Origin: Pontederia crassipes
Lineage: Eukaryota > Streptophyta > Magnoliopsida > Commelinales > Pontederiaceae
Length of the DNA stretch: 64,000 nucleotides
Direction: 5' to 3'
Assembly (NCBI GenBank): GCA_030549335.1
Contig: CM060193.1
Span: 62,793,646 to 62,857,645, forward strand
This document shows positions 49,168-61,358 of the stretch, piece by piece; within the stretch, counting starts at the first letter, position 1, and the number at the start of each line of letters is the position of its first letter. The notes beneath the pieces were generated by a model. It was given only the letters and a program-made list of their open reading frames with translations, was not told where the DNA came from and did not search any database. Position numbers and translations under genes: made by a program.

Positions 49168-49890
49168 TAAGATAATAATATGTGTATACATAAATTAGGT
49201 GATATTAAATATAAAAATGTAAATTTAATTAGAATAAAATCAGGACTTTGTTAAGTTTAAATCAGGAAAATTCTTAAATAATAATTGAAAATTAATTTAG
49301 TTTCAATGTATAAAACTAAATTTATCTTTCTTTATAGGAATATTGGGAATTTGTTATTTTTTGTAGTTTTCTTTTGAACAATAAAAATATAAAGAATAAA
49401 AGTTAATTGTATAACATAATAATACATCTACAACAAAAAATAGAACAGGGTCAAAAAAATAACTTGATTAATTTGTTATTTAATGTTTTGTATAAATAAT
49501 TAAAGATTACTTATAAAAATACATTTAATTAGAGTAGAATTAGGACTTTCCTTTGATTAATCTATCTGTTTTATTTTCAGTAAAACAGGATTTAATGTGA
49601 CAAAGAAAATTTATTTTTAGTAGATTTATGTGTTTTCATTTGATTAAATGGAAAAAATATTTTTTTGAAGAAATAAATTAAGATTAAAGATACGAAATAA
49701 ACTTAATTTAAATAGAAGTATGGGAGTTGACTAGTTATGTAATCACAGCTTCTTCAAATTTATAAGTAATAGAAAATATCATATAATAAAACATGTTTCA
49801 TGATCAAAGAATTCAAGCATAATAGAGTTTGTTTCTTAAATTTTTAAATGGTTTATTTAGAACTTAATTCAACAAATAAAATGGAGAATA
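49168..49890. other. AT-rich spacer between two CACTA elements
   Basis: Decayed AT-rich sequence similar in composition to the dispersed unit at 30200 and 33510. No gene. Confidence 0.45.
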
Positions 49891-50801
49891 CACTACAAGA
49901 AAATTGTGATTTTTCGATGGGCAGTTTCTGATGAAACGAAATCCGTCGCAATTTGGGATGGATTTTACGACGGATAGGTATCCGTCGGAACTTCCTACGG
50001 TTACAACCGTCGGAAATAAAAAAATAAATTATCTAATTTGTTATATCATTATTTTATTTTTTGACGATTAAGAACGTCGAAAGTTCCGACGGATATCTAT
50101 CCCGTCATAATTTCCGACGACGACCCTCCGACGACCCTCTCTCTCTCCAGCCAGAATCTGGTCGTGGGCAGCCGGATCGACTGCTTGGCGGCCGGATCTT
50201 TTCGCTGGCACCAGATCGGCCGCGGGGCAGCCGGATCCGACCGCGGCCCGATCCACCGCTAGGCGGTCAGATCTGGCCGGCCGCGGCCTTATCTGGTGAA
50301 TTAATTCCAATTGGCATGATCTGACCGGCCGCAGCCTGATCGATCACCAGTCGGCGTGATCTGGCGGCCGGATCTTGATGCGGGCAGTCGGATCGGCTGC
50401 CTAGCGGTCGGCTAATTTTTTATATATTTTAAAAATTTTTTGCGACGATTGCGACCGGCGAAACTTTCGGTGGTTCCGATGACCGCCGAAACTTTCGAGG
50501 TTGCGACGACCACCGAAACTTTCAACGGTTTTGACCGACGAAAGTTTCGATGGATGCATGACTGTCGAAACTTTCGACGGTTGGGGCCACCGGACTTTTT
50601 GGACGGTTATAACCGTCTGAACTATCGATAAATTTTTTTCAACCGTCGAAAATCGATTTGGGATGATTGTAATTTTTGGACGATTTGGGATCGGTTCTAT
50701 CAAAAAACCCATCAAAAATCATAATTTCTGACGATTTTTGGCAAATTACATACGGTCACGGTTTTGACCGTTTGTAATTAGCTTTTTTCTTTCTTGTAGT
50801 G
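49891..50801. mobile_element. CACTA element with CGACGGT words, inverted, 3-bp duplication ATA
   Basis: Left terminus CACTACAAGAAAATTG at 49891, right terminus TTCTTTCTTGTAGTG ending at 50801. ATA flanks it exactly (49888-49890 and 50802-50804). Its right end, reverse-complemented, resembles the left ends at 30452 and 47822 (CAAACGGTCAAAACCG against CGTCTGTAATC / CGGTTTCGACCG blocks), so it lies in opposite orientation, 723 bp from its relative. At 911 bp it is the shortest copy, and the GC-rich GGCCGGATC centre is retained. Confidence 0.92.
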
Positions 50802-51708
50802 ATATGTTCTATAATGAGGATAACTTTGTATGACTCGAGATCAATTTAAAATAATAAAATAAAAAATATATATATTTGGAATTATATAATATTTTTCTTT
50901 GACTATCTCGAAACTTAATTCTTAAAATAAAAAAATATTTTAAATTTATAATCAAAATGACATTATTGTGGTATTAATATTTTGCGGCACACTATGCGAC
51001 ATCCGGTCCAAGTAACACCTCCAATAACAGAGTTACATTACTTATATAGGATCAATTGAACCCATATATATTATTGTGGTATTAATATCTTTCATGAAAA
51101 ATATTTCCAAAGTTGAAAAAAAATTAAATTTGTAGAACAACGAAGGGTACGATGAGCCATGACTTTCAAAGAAAAATTGAGAGAACTTGAGTTTTGAAAT
51201 ATAAAAGATAAATTAACACGATATCGGAGAAACTTATTTAATATTTTTTATTAAAAAACTATATAAATTATTTGGCATACCTAAATTAGTACTGACGGAA
51301 ATTTCCTAATAACAATAAAACACGTATGGAGCTCCTTCTCTGTTCTTCACTGCCGCCGGTGATGTGACTATCGGTAAATACCATGAGATCTCGCAGTTAG
51401 TCTCTCTCTCTCCTCTCTCTCTCTCTCACACACACAGACAGACACAACCTAATTCTCCATCCAATTATATTAAAACATCTATCTATAGATACTAAACGAG
51501 AAAAACTATGGATCATGGCTTAAAATCATGAAAAGCATCAATTTTGGTATACAAGATTGTCCAAACTATTAACATCAATTATCAGAAAAGTAAAAACTGT
51601 TTGTTATACTCCTATCAAAACTAAAAGAAAAACAAAACTTATGAAGAATGTCGATCGACCAACTCAAAAAGAAAAAGTAAACCTAAAGTTTGCGAATATT
51701 AAACATTA

Positions 51709-52365
51709 TCAGCAGTGAACACGGCATCTGCACACAGGGCAGGTGGAGTGGGAGCCCAACCACAGATCGACGCAGATGGCGTGAAAACAATGGAAGCACG
51801 GCTGCAGGAGCCGCGCCTTCTCGCCGCCCTTCATCTCCATGAGGCAAATGGGGCACGCTTCCTGCTGCTTCGTCTTCCCGTTAATGCAGAAGGTGGGCAT
51901 CCGTGCGAGCACCCTGCTATCGATCCCTTTGTCACGAACGCCGCCGCGCGACGTCGGCCTCGACGTCGTGGTCCCACGGCCGCGACTACTGCTGCCGCGA
52001 TCGGTGCTGGTCCCACGGCCGCGACTGCTGCTGCCGGGATCGGTGCTGGTCCCACGGCCGCGACTGCTGCTGCCGGGATCGGTGCTGGTCCCACGGCCGC
52101 AACTGCTGCTGCCGCGATCGGTGCTGGTCCCACGACCGCGACTGCTGCTGCTCCGATCGGTGCTGGTCCCACGGCCGCGACTGCTGCTGCTGCGATCGGT
52201 GCCGGTCCCACGGCCCCGACTGCTGCTGCCGGGATCGGTGCTGCTGAGTGACGACGCGGTCGAATAGAACGTAGGGCCAACTAATGTCCATATCCACCAC
52301 ATCAAAATTTGGAACAAACATAGAACGAAGAGGCAGACGCCGTACGAATCCATCGCAGCATGCAA
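51709..52365 (-). CDS. ATL-type RING-H2 E3 ubiquitin ligase with seven GSSSRGRGT repeats
   Basis: Single-exon frame of 218 residues, paralogue of the gene at 46329. Membrane segment at about 9-29. Residues 44-138 hold seven 13-residue Gly/Ser/Arg/Thr units, against three in the paralogue; the 52-residue length difference equals exactly four units. The GID motif follows at about 147-149. The RING-H2 finger is complete: Cys171, Cys174, Cys190, His192, His195, Cys198, Cys209, Cys212. The RING and flanking sequence differ by only a few residues from copy B (for example LLQPCFHCFHAI for LLPPCFHCFHAV), so the duplication looks young. A TATA box is conserved. Both copies are likely functional, or were until recently. 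No target is known. Confidence 0.82.
   Translation of the reverse strand: MHAAMDSYGVCLFVLCLFQILMWWIWTLVGPTFYSTASSLSSTDPGSSSRGRGTGTDRSSSSRGRGTSTDRSSSSRGRGTSTDRGSSSCGRGTSTDPGSSSRGRGTSTDPGSSSRGRGTSTDRGSSSRGRGTTTSRPTSRGGVRDKGIDSRVLARMPTFCINGKTKQQEACPICLMEMKGGEKARLLQPCFHCFHAICVDLWLGSHSTCPVCRCRVHC
51960..52236 (-). repeat. In-frame 39-bp minisatellite, seven units
   Basis: Units vary at the last residues (TDR, TDP) and once at SSSC. The array is expanded from three units in block B. Confidence 0.88.
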
Positions 52366-52448
52366 AGCGTTCGGACGACGTGCGCAAAGTTAATATGATG
52401 CGGTGACTATAGAAAGTTGATTGCAGTGTTGAGTACCGTACTACGTAT

Positions 52449-52456
52449 TATATATA
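52449..52456 (-). promoter_or_regulatory. TATA box of RING-H2 gene C
   Basis: The minus strand reads CCTCTATATATAATACG, the same as in block B, about 90 bases before the start codon. Confidence 0.6.
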
Positions 52457-52680
52457 GAGGGGCGGTAGGTATATGCATTAATGCATGCATGTACACAATC
52501 CGAATCAAATTGTAAGAAGACGTGAACCTAAAAAATAAACTAGTAATAGGAAATCTACCGCTACGAGGAAATCTTAATACGAGGGGGGTCCGAAAGCTAG
52601 TGAGAAAAAAAAAAATAATTGACGACTTGTTTAACTACTAAAAGTTTTCAAGATGTTATATTATATTATTATAATGAATT

Positions 52681-53229
52681 ATTAGCTAGAGTGATTCATA
52701 TAATTGTGTAAAGCCGTTCCACATTAGGGTGAGGCATATAATTGAATAAAGTCTATATCTTATTCGTATTACTAAACAAATATTATTGGTATTAGGTTGT
52801 ATCTTATTCGGATAAATTAATACATGCAACATTATCTGCTCTCCGTATTTTTTATACGTCTAGAATCCTAATTACAAATGATTTAGTAATTAATTATATC
52901 TTGTTTTTAGGTTGTATCTAAAAATAAATGAAAAGTTTAATTAATAAAATACTATTATATTAAATAAAATATTATAAATAAGATTTTACATCAATTTGAT
53001 TTAATTGAATAATTTAATTTATAAGTTTAATAATAATTTATTAATAAACAAATAATATGTACATTAAAAATAATTATAAGGAAAAAAGTAAAAAGAAAGG
53101 AAGAAGTGAAACTAAAAAAAGTTCTTGCTTCCAGCAAGAACTTGAAAAGTTTGTTCTTTAAGTTGATCAAAGTTCTAGTCACATCGGGTGTTTGACAGAA
53201 CTTAAATAAGTTCTGTCCAAGTTCTGCCA
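52681..53229. other. AT-rich spacer, possible MITE remnant
   Basis: Around 53110-53225 the words AAGTTCTTGC, GCAAGAACTT and AAGTTCTG recur in both orientations. This suggests a decayed small inverted-repeat element. No gene. Confidence 0.35.
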
Positions 53230-54180
53230 ACCAATGAACGTCTCTTTCTATCTGAATTTAAATTGAAATTTCTAATTTTAATTTAATTTTAATTCTTATT
53301 TTTAATAGGATTTAACTTTTCTCCTTTTTTTTCTTTTTCTAATCTAACGATACTTTTAAGCCTTCTCAGATTCTCCTCTTTAATTATTTAATTCATTAAA
53401 ATTCTTATCCAATTAATAAATTATCGGATCTAGTTCACTCAAATTAATCCTTGTAACTCTTTTTTTTCAATCTATAACCCAATCAAACTAAACTTTTATG
53501 TTATCATTTTATTTATTATTTTTTCTCTAATTTACATAATGAATTATTATAATTTTCTTATTTAATTATCATACAAAAATAATAATTAATATTATTTTAT
53601 TGATTGAAATATTTTTAAGCTTAGAAACTCTGAATCCTATGAAGTCATTTATCTACTAAACATCTCTTTCGATCTCAATTTAAATTTAAATTTCTAATTA
53701 TAATTTAATTATAATTCTTATTTTTAATAGGATTTAATTTTTTTCCTTTTTCTAATCTAAGGATACTTTTAATCCTTCTCAAATTCTCCTCTTTAATTAT
53801 TTAATTCTTTAAAATTCTCATCCAATTAATAAATATCAGACTTACATTACTTATTATATAGGATCAATTGAATCTAAAGATTGATGCATTAATTTTATTA
53901 TTATTATGAAATGAAATTTAACAATCCCGCAGGTTTAGTAATCTGTTAATAAGCATATTGTTAAATAAAATTTCATAAGTACTACTTTAGGTATGTCAAA
54001 TACTTTATATATTTTTTACCAAAAGAAATATTAAGTAAGTTTCTCCTATGTCTTATTTATCTTTTATATTTCAAAACTTATCTACTCTCATTTTTTTTCC
54101 TTTAGAGTCATGGCTCATCGTACCTTTTTATTCTTCTACTTTTTAAATTTTGTCACCTTTGGAAATATTATATATATATA

Positions 54181-54651
54181 GGGTAAAATGTATATGTTGA
54201 GAGCCCTTTGCTTCACACTGTGTGAAGCACAATCTGAGTCGTCCAAATCAGATCGAATGGTGCAGATTCGATCTAATTTGATGTCATTAAAGTTTGATCC
54301 AACGATTCTCATTCATCTCACGAGATACACTCCCCCATCTCTCTCTTCTCTCTCTCCCCATCAATCCTTCCCCCTCTCACTGACCCAACAACTCTCGTCG
54401 GCCGCTGTTTCCCAGGTCGCCGCCTGATCCTCTCGCTTGGCTCACCTGGCTCGCCCCAACTACGTCATCGTCGTCCTCGCCGGCGTCACCATGGGCTTGG
54501 ACTTCTGGCTGATCTCCCTCCTCGCCCTCGCTTGGTCGGAGGGCGACCTTAGATTGAGTTGAACTGATCGAGTTGCTGGAGATCGATAGAGGGAGAATGA
54601 GATCGTCGTCGCCTCGCTTGAGTTCGAGAGAGAAAGAGAGATTGCCTCCAT

Positions 54652-54711
<60 letters not shown>

Positions 54712-55170
54712 ATTGGTGACCTCAACCTTGTGATCTGGATGACCACCTTCATGGTCGATTGTCGACACCGTGGCTTCCAGATTGGCAACCTTCGTGCTCG
54801 ATCGCCAGCATCACGGCTTCCAGATTGGTCGCCCTCGTGCTCGATCACCGACGCCATGGCTTCTGGATCGGCCATCCTCGTTGTCAATCGTCAGCACCGC
54901 AGCCTCCAAGTTTGCCACCCTCGCCGTCGCCGCGGCCTCCCTCGCTGCCCTCACCGTCGATTCGAGAGAAAAGGGGACGAAACACAAAAATGTTGCAGAG
55001 ATCGTGTGAGAGAGAGAGGGGGGGGGGGGGACCGGTGATGTCAAAATCTCATGAGATAATATTAAAATTTCGTGTCCTTTGATTTGAACGATCCAATCTG
55101 AATTGGACGACTCATATCGTACTTCACACGATGTGAAGCAAAGGGCACTAAGCGCACACACACACACATA
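54181..55170. mobile_element. Inverted-repeat element with ~60-bp termini
   Basis: Starts GGGTAAAATG. The left arm GCCCTTTGCTTCACACTGTG continuing into GAGTCGTCCAAATCAGATCG pairs with the right arm (55082-55155) over about 60 bases. The interior holds a (GA)n run (54655-54709) and a GC-rich part whose frames on both strands show no known domain. It is related to the element at 24150. It has inserted into duplicated block D. Confidence 0.7.
54655..54709. repeat. (GA)n microsatellite
   Basis: Uninterrupted AG run inside the inverted-repeat element. Confidence 0.95.
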
Positions 55171-57108
55171 TAAGTATGTAGAGCACCCCGATCTACATCT
55201 TGTGTAGAGCACTTATTTTTCATTATTTAAGTAATTTTATAATTCTAATTTATGATTAGATTAATTATATACTTCTTAGATGAAGTAATATATTTTTATT
55301 GAGATGATTGGATAATAAAAATGTATCATATAAGGCTAAATAAATTATAGATGCTGAATTAATCATATTTGTCAAAATAGTTTGATCATGACTATGGGAT
55401 AATTTAATGATCTTGATCTTAATCATGTTTATTATTTAACACATACTTTAAATTAATATATATTTATTTTATTAATAATAAGTAAAATGAGTGTTCTACA
55501 TCAGCTCTATGTATACATTTTTCTTACTTATTACGATATTAATGCATGTAATGTTAATTATCTCCTCTGTCCTCCACAATAATGTTATTATAACCGGACT
55601 GACCAATGAACCGGTGTGCCAACTTAGTCGTAGTTGGATCGGTTCAATCGGATTCAACCAAATTGAATCATATTTTTAATAAAATAATATTATTTATTAT
55701 AAATAATAAATAAACAACATATCAACATATTCATAAATATGAATTAAATGATTTATAATACAACAATATATTCAAATCATAAACACTCTAAATACACTTA
55801 TAATTGATAATAAATTCTAGGTTTTTACAAAGTAAGCTTTAAACATTCATATATTGATCATTAAATTGATTTCAAACACCCATATATGCATCAAGAAATT
55901 TTCAAACAACATAAACTTTGAAGAATTGAACAAAAGTTAATCTTCATACAAAAGTTTCAAAATTAATCAAAGTCTTCAAAAAAGATAGTTTAACATTTAT
56001 CTATAGCATCTCAATCATCTTCATCGTCATGATTTTCATTTTCATCTTCATCTTGAGATTCTATTGGATCCATCATGTAATCTTCAACATCAACAAAATA
56101 AAAAATAGCACAAATTTAAAATCCTACACCAAATTAATATTAGAAGTTTAAAACATTAATATAATGACATCAAACCAACAATACGTAGTAAAGTAAAACA
56201 AACCTTCAACATTTGACCCTTCAATGTCCTTTGGAATTTCTTCTTGAATCATGTTATCAAGTTCATCATAACCAAGTTCCATTTTTTCTTCTTCCCTTTC
56301 CATGATCCAAAATTCTGTTTTGTCTATTGATTCAATATCAATTGGATCATATGATTTTTTGAAGATTGACATCCTAAGAATAAAAACATAATTATTTTGA
56401 CATGTGATATAGTATATAATTAAAACTATATTAAAAAAGAACACTTACCTTTTTTCAACATCAAATTGTAATGAACATAAACAAAATCATTTAACCTTTC
56501 ATGGTCTAATATATTTCTCTTTTTAGTATGAACGTGTTCAAATACATTTCAATTCCGTTCGCATCCGAAGAAGAAGCAATTTAGTCGAGGATTCTTATAG
56601 CTAGACTTTGCAAATTTGAAACATCATGACCGAATATTCGCCACCATTGATTTTCCATTGTGTATGAAAAGAAAAAAAAGTTACTATCACAAACTTTGAA
56701 TTTAAAAAGAATACACATTAACAAAAGAGCAATGAGACAAATTTACGTGGTTGAGCAATTTTACTAGATGCAAGAGTTTTAGGATGAGAAAATCCCAATC
56801 CATTTTCTTGAAATTTTTTTTGTCTCATCCAATATTGATGTGTTCATAAATCCATCATCTATCTTGTCAATCACATTTAACAGACCAAGCATTACATCAT
56901 ATTGTTGGCAAATGGATGATTGGTCATATTGGATAGTATGATTAAGATAATATGCAGTTGCATGATGGTCTTGACGCAACATACGATCCCATCTCTTATC
57001 TATAATATTAACATAATGCTTGTACAATTTTTTCTTATTTCTAAATTTTTCCATAATTCCCGAGTGTGACATGTACATTTCTTCATAAACATAACCCAAA
57101 GATGGCTT

Positions 57109-57317
57109 TGAAAGTAAAAGTGATTCTATTAACTCCAAAAACATATCATTATATGTTCATATTACATGGATATATATAAGCACATATTCTGTGAGAAACT
57201 GTTACATAATTAGTTACAAAGAAAAGGAGATGAGGCTGCCGAATTATATGGTCCACTGACTTAGTAGTGGTATATGTGGATCTATTATTATGGGTTGTTG
57301 TTAGACTTCTTCCAATA
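57109..57317 (-). repeat. 3' LTR of the Copia element
   Basis: 209 bp, bounded by GGCTT on its left. On the minus strand it starts TATTGGAAGAAG and ends TTTCA, so the first dinucleotide is TA instead of the usual TG in both LTRs. Confidence 0.9.
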
Positions 57318-60300
57318 CGCCCCCTCAAGCTGGACGTGGTCATCGACACAGTCTAAGCTTGTCACGAATGAAGGAATATCGAGCACCAGTCAGGGACTTG
57401 GTCATAATATCTGCCAGTTGATCTTTGGAAGAAATAAAGTGAACTTATAAGCGTTTAGCCGAGACTTCTTCACATACAAAGTGAAAGTCGACTTCAATGT
57501 GTTTTGTTCTATCATGAAAGACTCGGTTAGTTGTAAGATAAGTAGCGCCAATATTGTCACACCAAAGTATTGGTGGTGTTGTTGCAGGTTGTTGAATTTC
57601 CTGAAGAAGCTACCGAAGCTAGATTAATTCTGCTGTAGCATCTGCTAAAGCCTTGTATTCAGATTTTGTGGAGGAGCGGGACACAGTGCGCTGCTTTTTC
57701 TCTATCCAGGAGATGAGGTTGGAACCGTAAAAGATGACATGGCCACCAATGGACTTGCGGTCGTCAATGCTGCCAGCCCAGTCAGCGTCCGAGAACGCTT
57801 GAAGCTGTGTTGTTGGAGAAGGAGCTATTAGAAGACCCAGGTGGTCAGTGGCTTTCAAGTACCGCAAAATGCGTTTACAGTGTTGCCAATGGTATGCATA
57901 AGGAGCATGCATCACTTGGGAAACTGCATTAACAGAAAATGCAATATCTGGTCGTGTTATGGAGAGATACTAGAGGGAGCCCACGAGCTGTCGAAAAAGT
58001 GTGGTATCGGAACTTTCGGAGGCTTGACAAGGACTGAACTTTGCATTGGCAGCTAGAGGGGAGGTGGCAGGCTTACAATCTGTCATGTGAGCCCTCTTTA
58101 ATATGTCACGGATATATTGGCGTTGAGAAAGTATCAGCCCCTGTGTTGTGCGTAGGACTTCAATGCCTAGGAAGAAGTGAAGATGGCCTAAATCACGATC
58201 TGCAAATTGGCTCTGCAGGTATTGAACAATCTGAGAGGTAAGTTCTATGGACGAACCAGTAATGATGAGATCATCCACATATACAAGGACATAAATAGTG
58301 CCATGTGGATGATGTAGTAAGAACAGAGATGAATCAGCCACTGAGTTGGTGAAGCCAAACTTTTGCAAAGCTGCTGCGAGGGTACGAAACCAGGCCCTAG
58401 GGGCTTGTTTTAAGCCATAGATGGACTTTTGAAGAAGACATACATGTTCTGGGTGATGTGGATCAACATAGCCTGGAGGTTGAGACATAAACCCAGTTTC
58501 AGTGAGTGATCCATGGAGGAAGGCATTGCCAATGTCTAGTTGTCATAGTTGCCAATTTTTGGAAACTGCAAGGGATAAAATGAGCCGAATTGTTGTAGGT
58601 TTGATTACAGGACTAAAGGTGTCGGAGAAGTCAATCCCGGGGCACTGATGAAAGCCTTTGGCAACTAGTCTGGCTTTGTAGCGATCTATGCTGCCATCTT
58701 CTTTGTATTTGATGCGAAATAACCATCGACAGCCAAGAACATTCATAGATGTAGTTCTAGGAACAAGGCGCCATGTACCATTGCGAACCAAAGCATTGAA
58801 TTCTTCGTCCATGGCTGTTCGCCAGTGCTGATGCTTGTTGGCAGTGGAGAAGTTGGTGGGAGTGAGGTTATTATCATTAGTAGAGACAAGGGCCTTGAAG
58901 CCAGCAAGTTCACGATAATTGATTGGAGGTCGTGTTCTAAGACGTTTAGCAATTGGTGTAGGAGGTGTAGGTGGGGATGAAGGAGGTGATGGAGAACTTG
59001 AAGAGGAGGGTGTGGACGAGTGAGTGGTGGGTTGTAAGGGCAGGGCAGCGGAAGGTAAGGATATCGTAAGCCAAGGTTGTTCGGTGGAGAGTGATGAGGG
59101 GTAGGATGACTTAGCATGGGGCTGGGAGATGTATGGGAATGATAGCTCATCAAAGATGACATGTTTGGCTATGTAGATTCGGCCAGTTTGGCGATCATAG
59201 CAGCGATAGCCTGCGGTGTTCGCCGGATAGCCAAGAAAGACACAAGGGGAGGAATGGGGGGCGAACTTATGTTTGTTGTATGGGCGGAGAAATGGATATG
59301 CAGTACATCCAAATACCCGTAAGTGGGTATAATCAGGTTGTTTACGAGTGAGTAGAAAATATGGTGAGTGACAGGCTATGACTTGAGATGGAAGGCGATT
59401 TATAAGATATACAGCTGTTTCAGCCGCAAAGTGCTAGAATCGTTGTGGGAGGGAGGCATGAATGAGAAGGGTAAGAACAATTTCAGTTATGTGTCTAATT
59501 TTTCGTTCAGCGGTTCCATTTTGTTCGTGGGTGTGAGCACAAGTAAGACGATGTTGTATGCCATGTTGTGTAAGGTAAGGTGTTAAGGCCAGGAACTCAC
59601 CACCTCGGTCAGTTTGAAGAGCTTTTAATTTGGTGTGAAATTGTCGTTCAAGTGAGCGATGAAAACTGGGAAAAAGAGACGCTACATCTGATTTATTTGC
59701 AAGAGGAAACAACCACGAATAGCGACTGTAATCATCAACGAATACAATGTAGTACCGATGATCATGAGAGGACAAAACAGGAGCTGGGCCCAGACATCTG
59801 CAAATAAAAGTTCTAAAGGGGCAGAGCTGGAATTATGGGTTGGTGGCAGATGTAGCCATGTTGCCTTTCCTTGCGCGCAGGCAGAACACAAAGGTTGGCG
59901 AGCAGAGCGTCTTGTTGCTGGTATAACATGACGCACCGTGTTGTTGTGGGGGTGGCCGAGTCGGGCATGCCAGGTAGAGACTGTTGTGAGTTGAGCATAT
60001 GGCGTAGGTGTGGAGGTGGAAAGATGGTATAGTCCATCTTTAATTTGTCCTCGAAGAAGTTGCTGGTGCGTTGTTTTGTCCTTCACAAGAAAAAAGTTAG
60101 GATGGAATTCAAAGTAATAATGGTTATCTTTGGTAAACTGACGGACAGATAATAATTGTTTGGAGATTATAGGTACATGGAGTATATTAGACAAAGGGAG
60201 CGTTTTTTCATCTGTAAGAAGAGTGGAGTGACCAATATGAGATATTGTAGAAACTCACCATTTCCCACTTGTACCTGATCAACCCCTGTGTATTCAGTCT

Positions 60301-61358
60301 TTGTTTGCAAGGATTGAAGATCTGGTGTTACGTGATGCGTCGCACCAGTGTCTGGATACCAGTCACTATATGCTCCAAGAATGGATGCTGATGGCGTCGA
60401 AGTAGGCAGAGGTGTCTGAGGGACAGCAGCGTAAGCTTGGGGCACTTGTGAAGCAGCCGGAGACGCTTGGGATGGCATGGCAGCTTGGACACGATAGTAA
60501 CAATTATATGGAGAATGACCAGCGACTCCACAAACTGGGCATGGTCCTCTGTTGGTGGTGGAACGCCCGCGCCCACGGCCACGTCCTCGCTGTGCAGGGG
60601 AGTTGTTGTGAGGTGCTGAGGCATTGTAGTGGACAGGTCGATGAGTTCTCGAGTAGTTGGCACTAGGAGAGAAACTCTAGTTGTTCTCTGTTGATGAATT
60701 CTAATTTCATGGCTGGTGAGCAGACTTTGGAGTTCTGGAAAGGTGATGGGGGTTGTACGGGAGGACAGGGATGCAACAACACTATTAAAATCACCGTGGA
60801 GATTGTTAAAAATGATTGCATTATAGCTAGAGGTGGAGAGGGTTGACCGGCAGCGCTTAACACGTCTGCTAAGTACTTGGTTTGGCGAAGAAATTGGAAT
60901 ACTGGTAGGCCACCTTGCTTGAGGTTTTGGAGTTGCATTTTGATTTGTAACATTCTGGTTTCAGATGGAGCACCGTATGCTTGGTGGAGAGCATGCCGTA
61001 CGTCTTTGGATGTTTTGAGGCCAACAGCTTTGGGTAAGACCTCTTCTGATAAAGAGGCTAGGAGCCAACTGAGAAGGAGCTGGTCTCTCTTTTTCCATTC
61101 TTGTACTTGAGAAGAGGGTGATGATGGACAGGGGATGGTGTCATCTAAGAATCCTTCAAGGCCAAAGCTGGTAATGAGTGGTAAAAGTTGTGTGATCCAA
61201 AGTAGGTAATTGGAGGATGTCAATTTAATGGAGATGAAGTGACTGGCTTGGTTGATAGAAGGCATAGCAGGGAGGGTTATTTCCGTCGCTGTTGTAGATG
61301 AGGAGGACTGGGAGGGAGTTGAAGAAGGATTAGCCATTGTAAATTGGCTCTGATACCA

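Larger units (their letters stand above)
50985..52680. repeat. Duplicated block, copy C (carries RING-H2 gene)
   Basis: Close copy of B from GGCACACTATGCGACATCCGG at 50992 through the CT tract and RING-H2 gene to AGTAATAGGAAATCTACCGC (about 52544) and beyond. Its inner segment has the same orientation as B and is shorter (51065-51310). Confidence 0.8.
53230..55578. repeat. Duplicated block, copy D, interrupted
   Basis: Contains two partial tandem versions of the block's left end (about 53230-53440 and 53690-53840), then the inner segment (53850-54170) in the same orientation as A. It is interrupted by the inverted-repeat element at 54181 and resumes at about 55527 with TGCATGTAATGTTAATTATC. 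It is cut again by the hAT element near 55579. Whether D had the RING gene cannot be seen. Confidence 0.65.

Noticed and set aside
51715-52267. Long plus-strand frames (up to 178 codons) opposite the RING-H2 gene in block C, and the like in block B
   Set aside because: They arise because the 39-bp repeat unit keeps every frame open. Their products are low-complexity Ala/Gly/Pro or Arg/Cys strings with no domain, while the minus strand encodes a complete RING-H2 finger.
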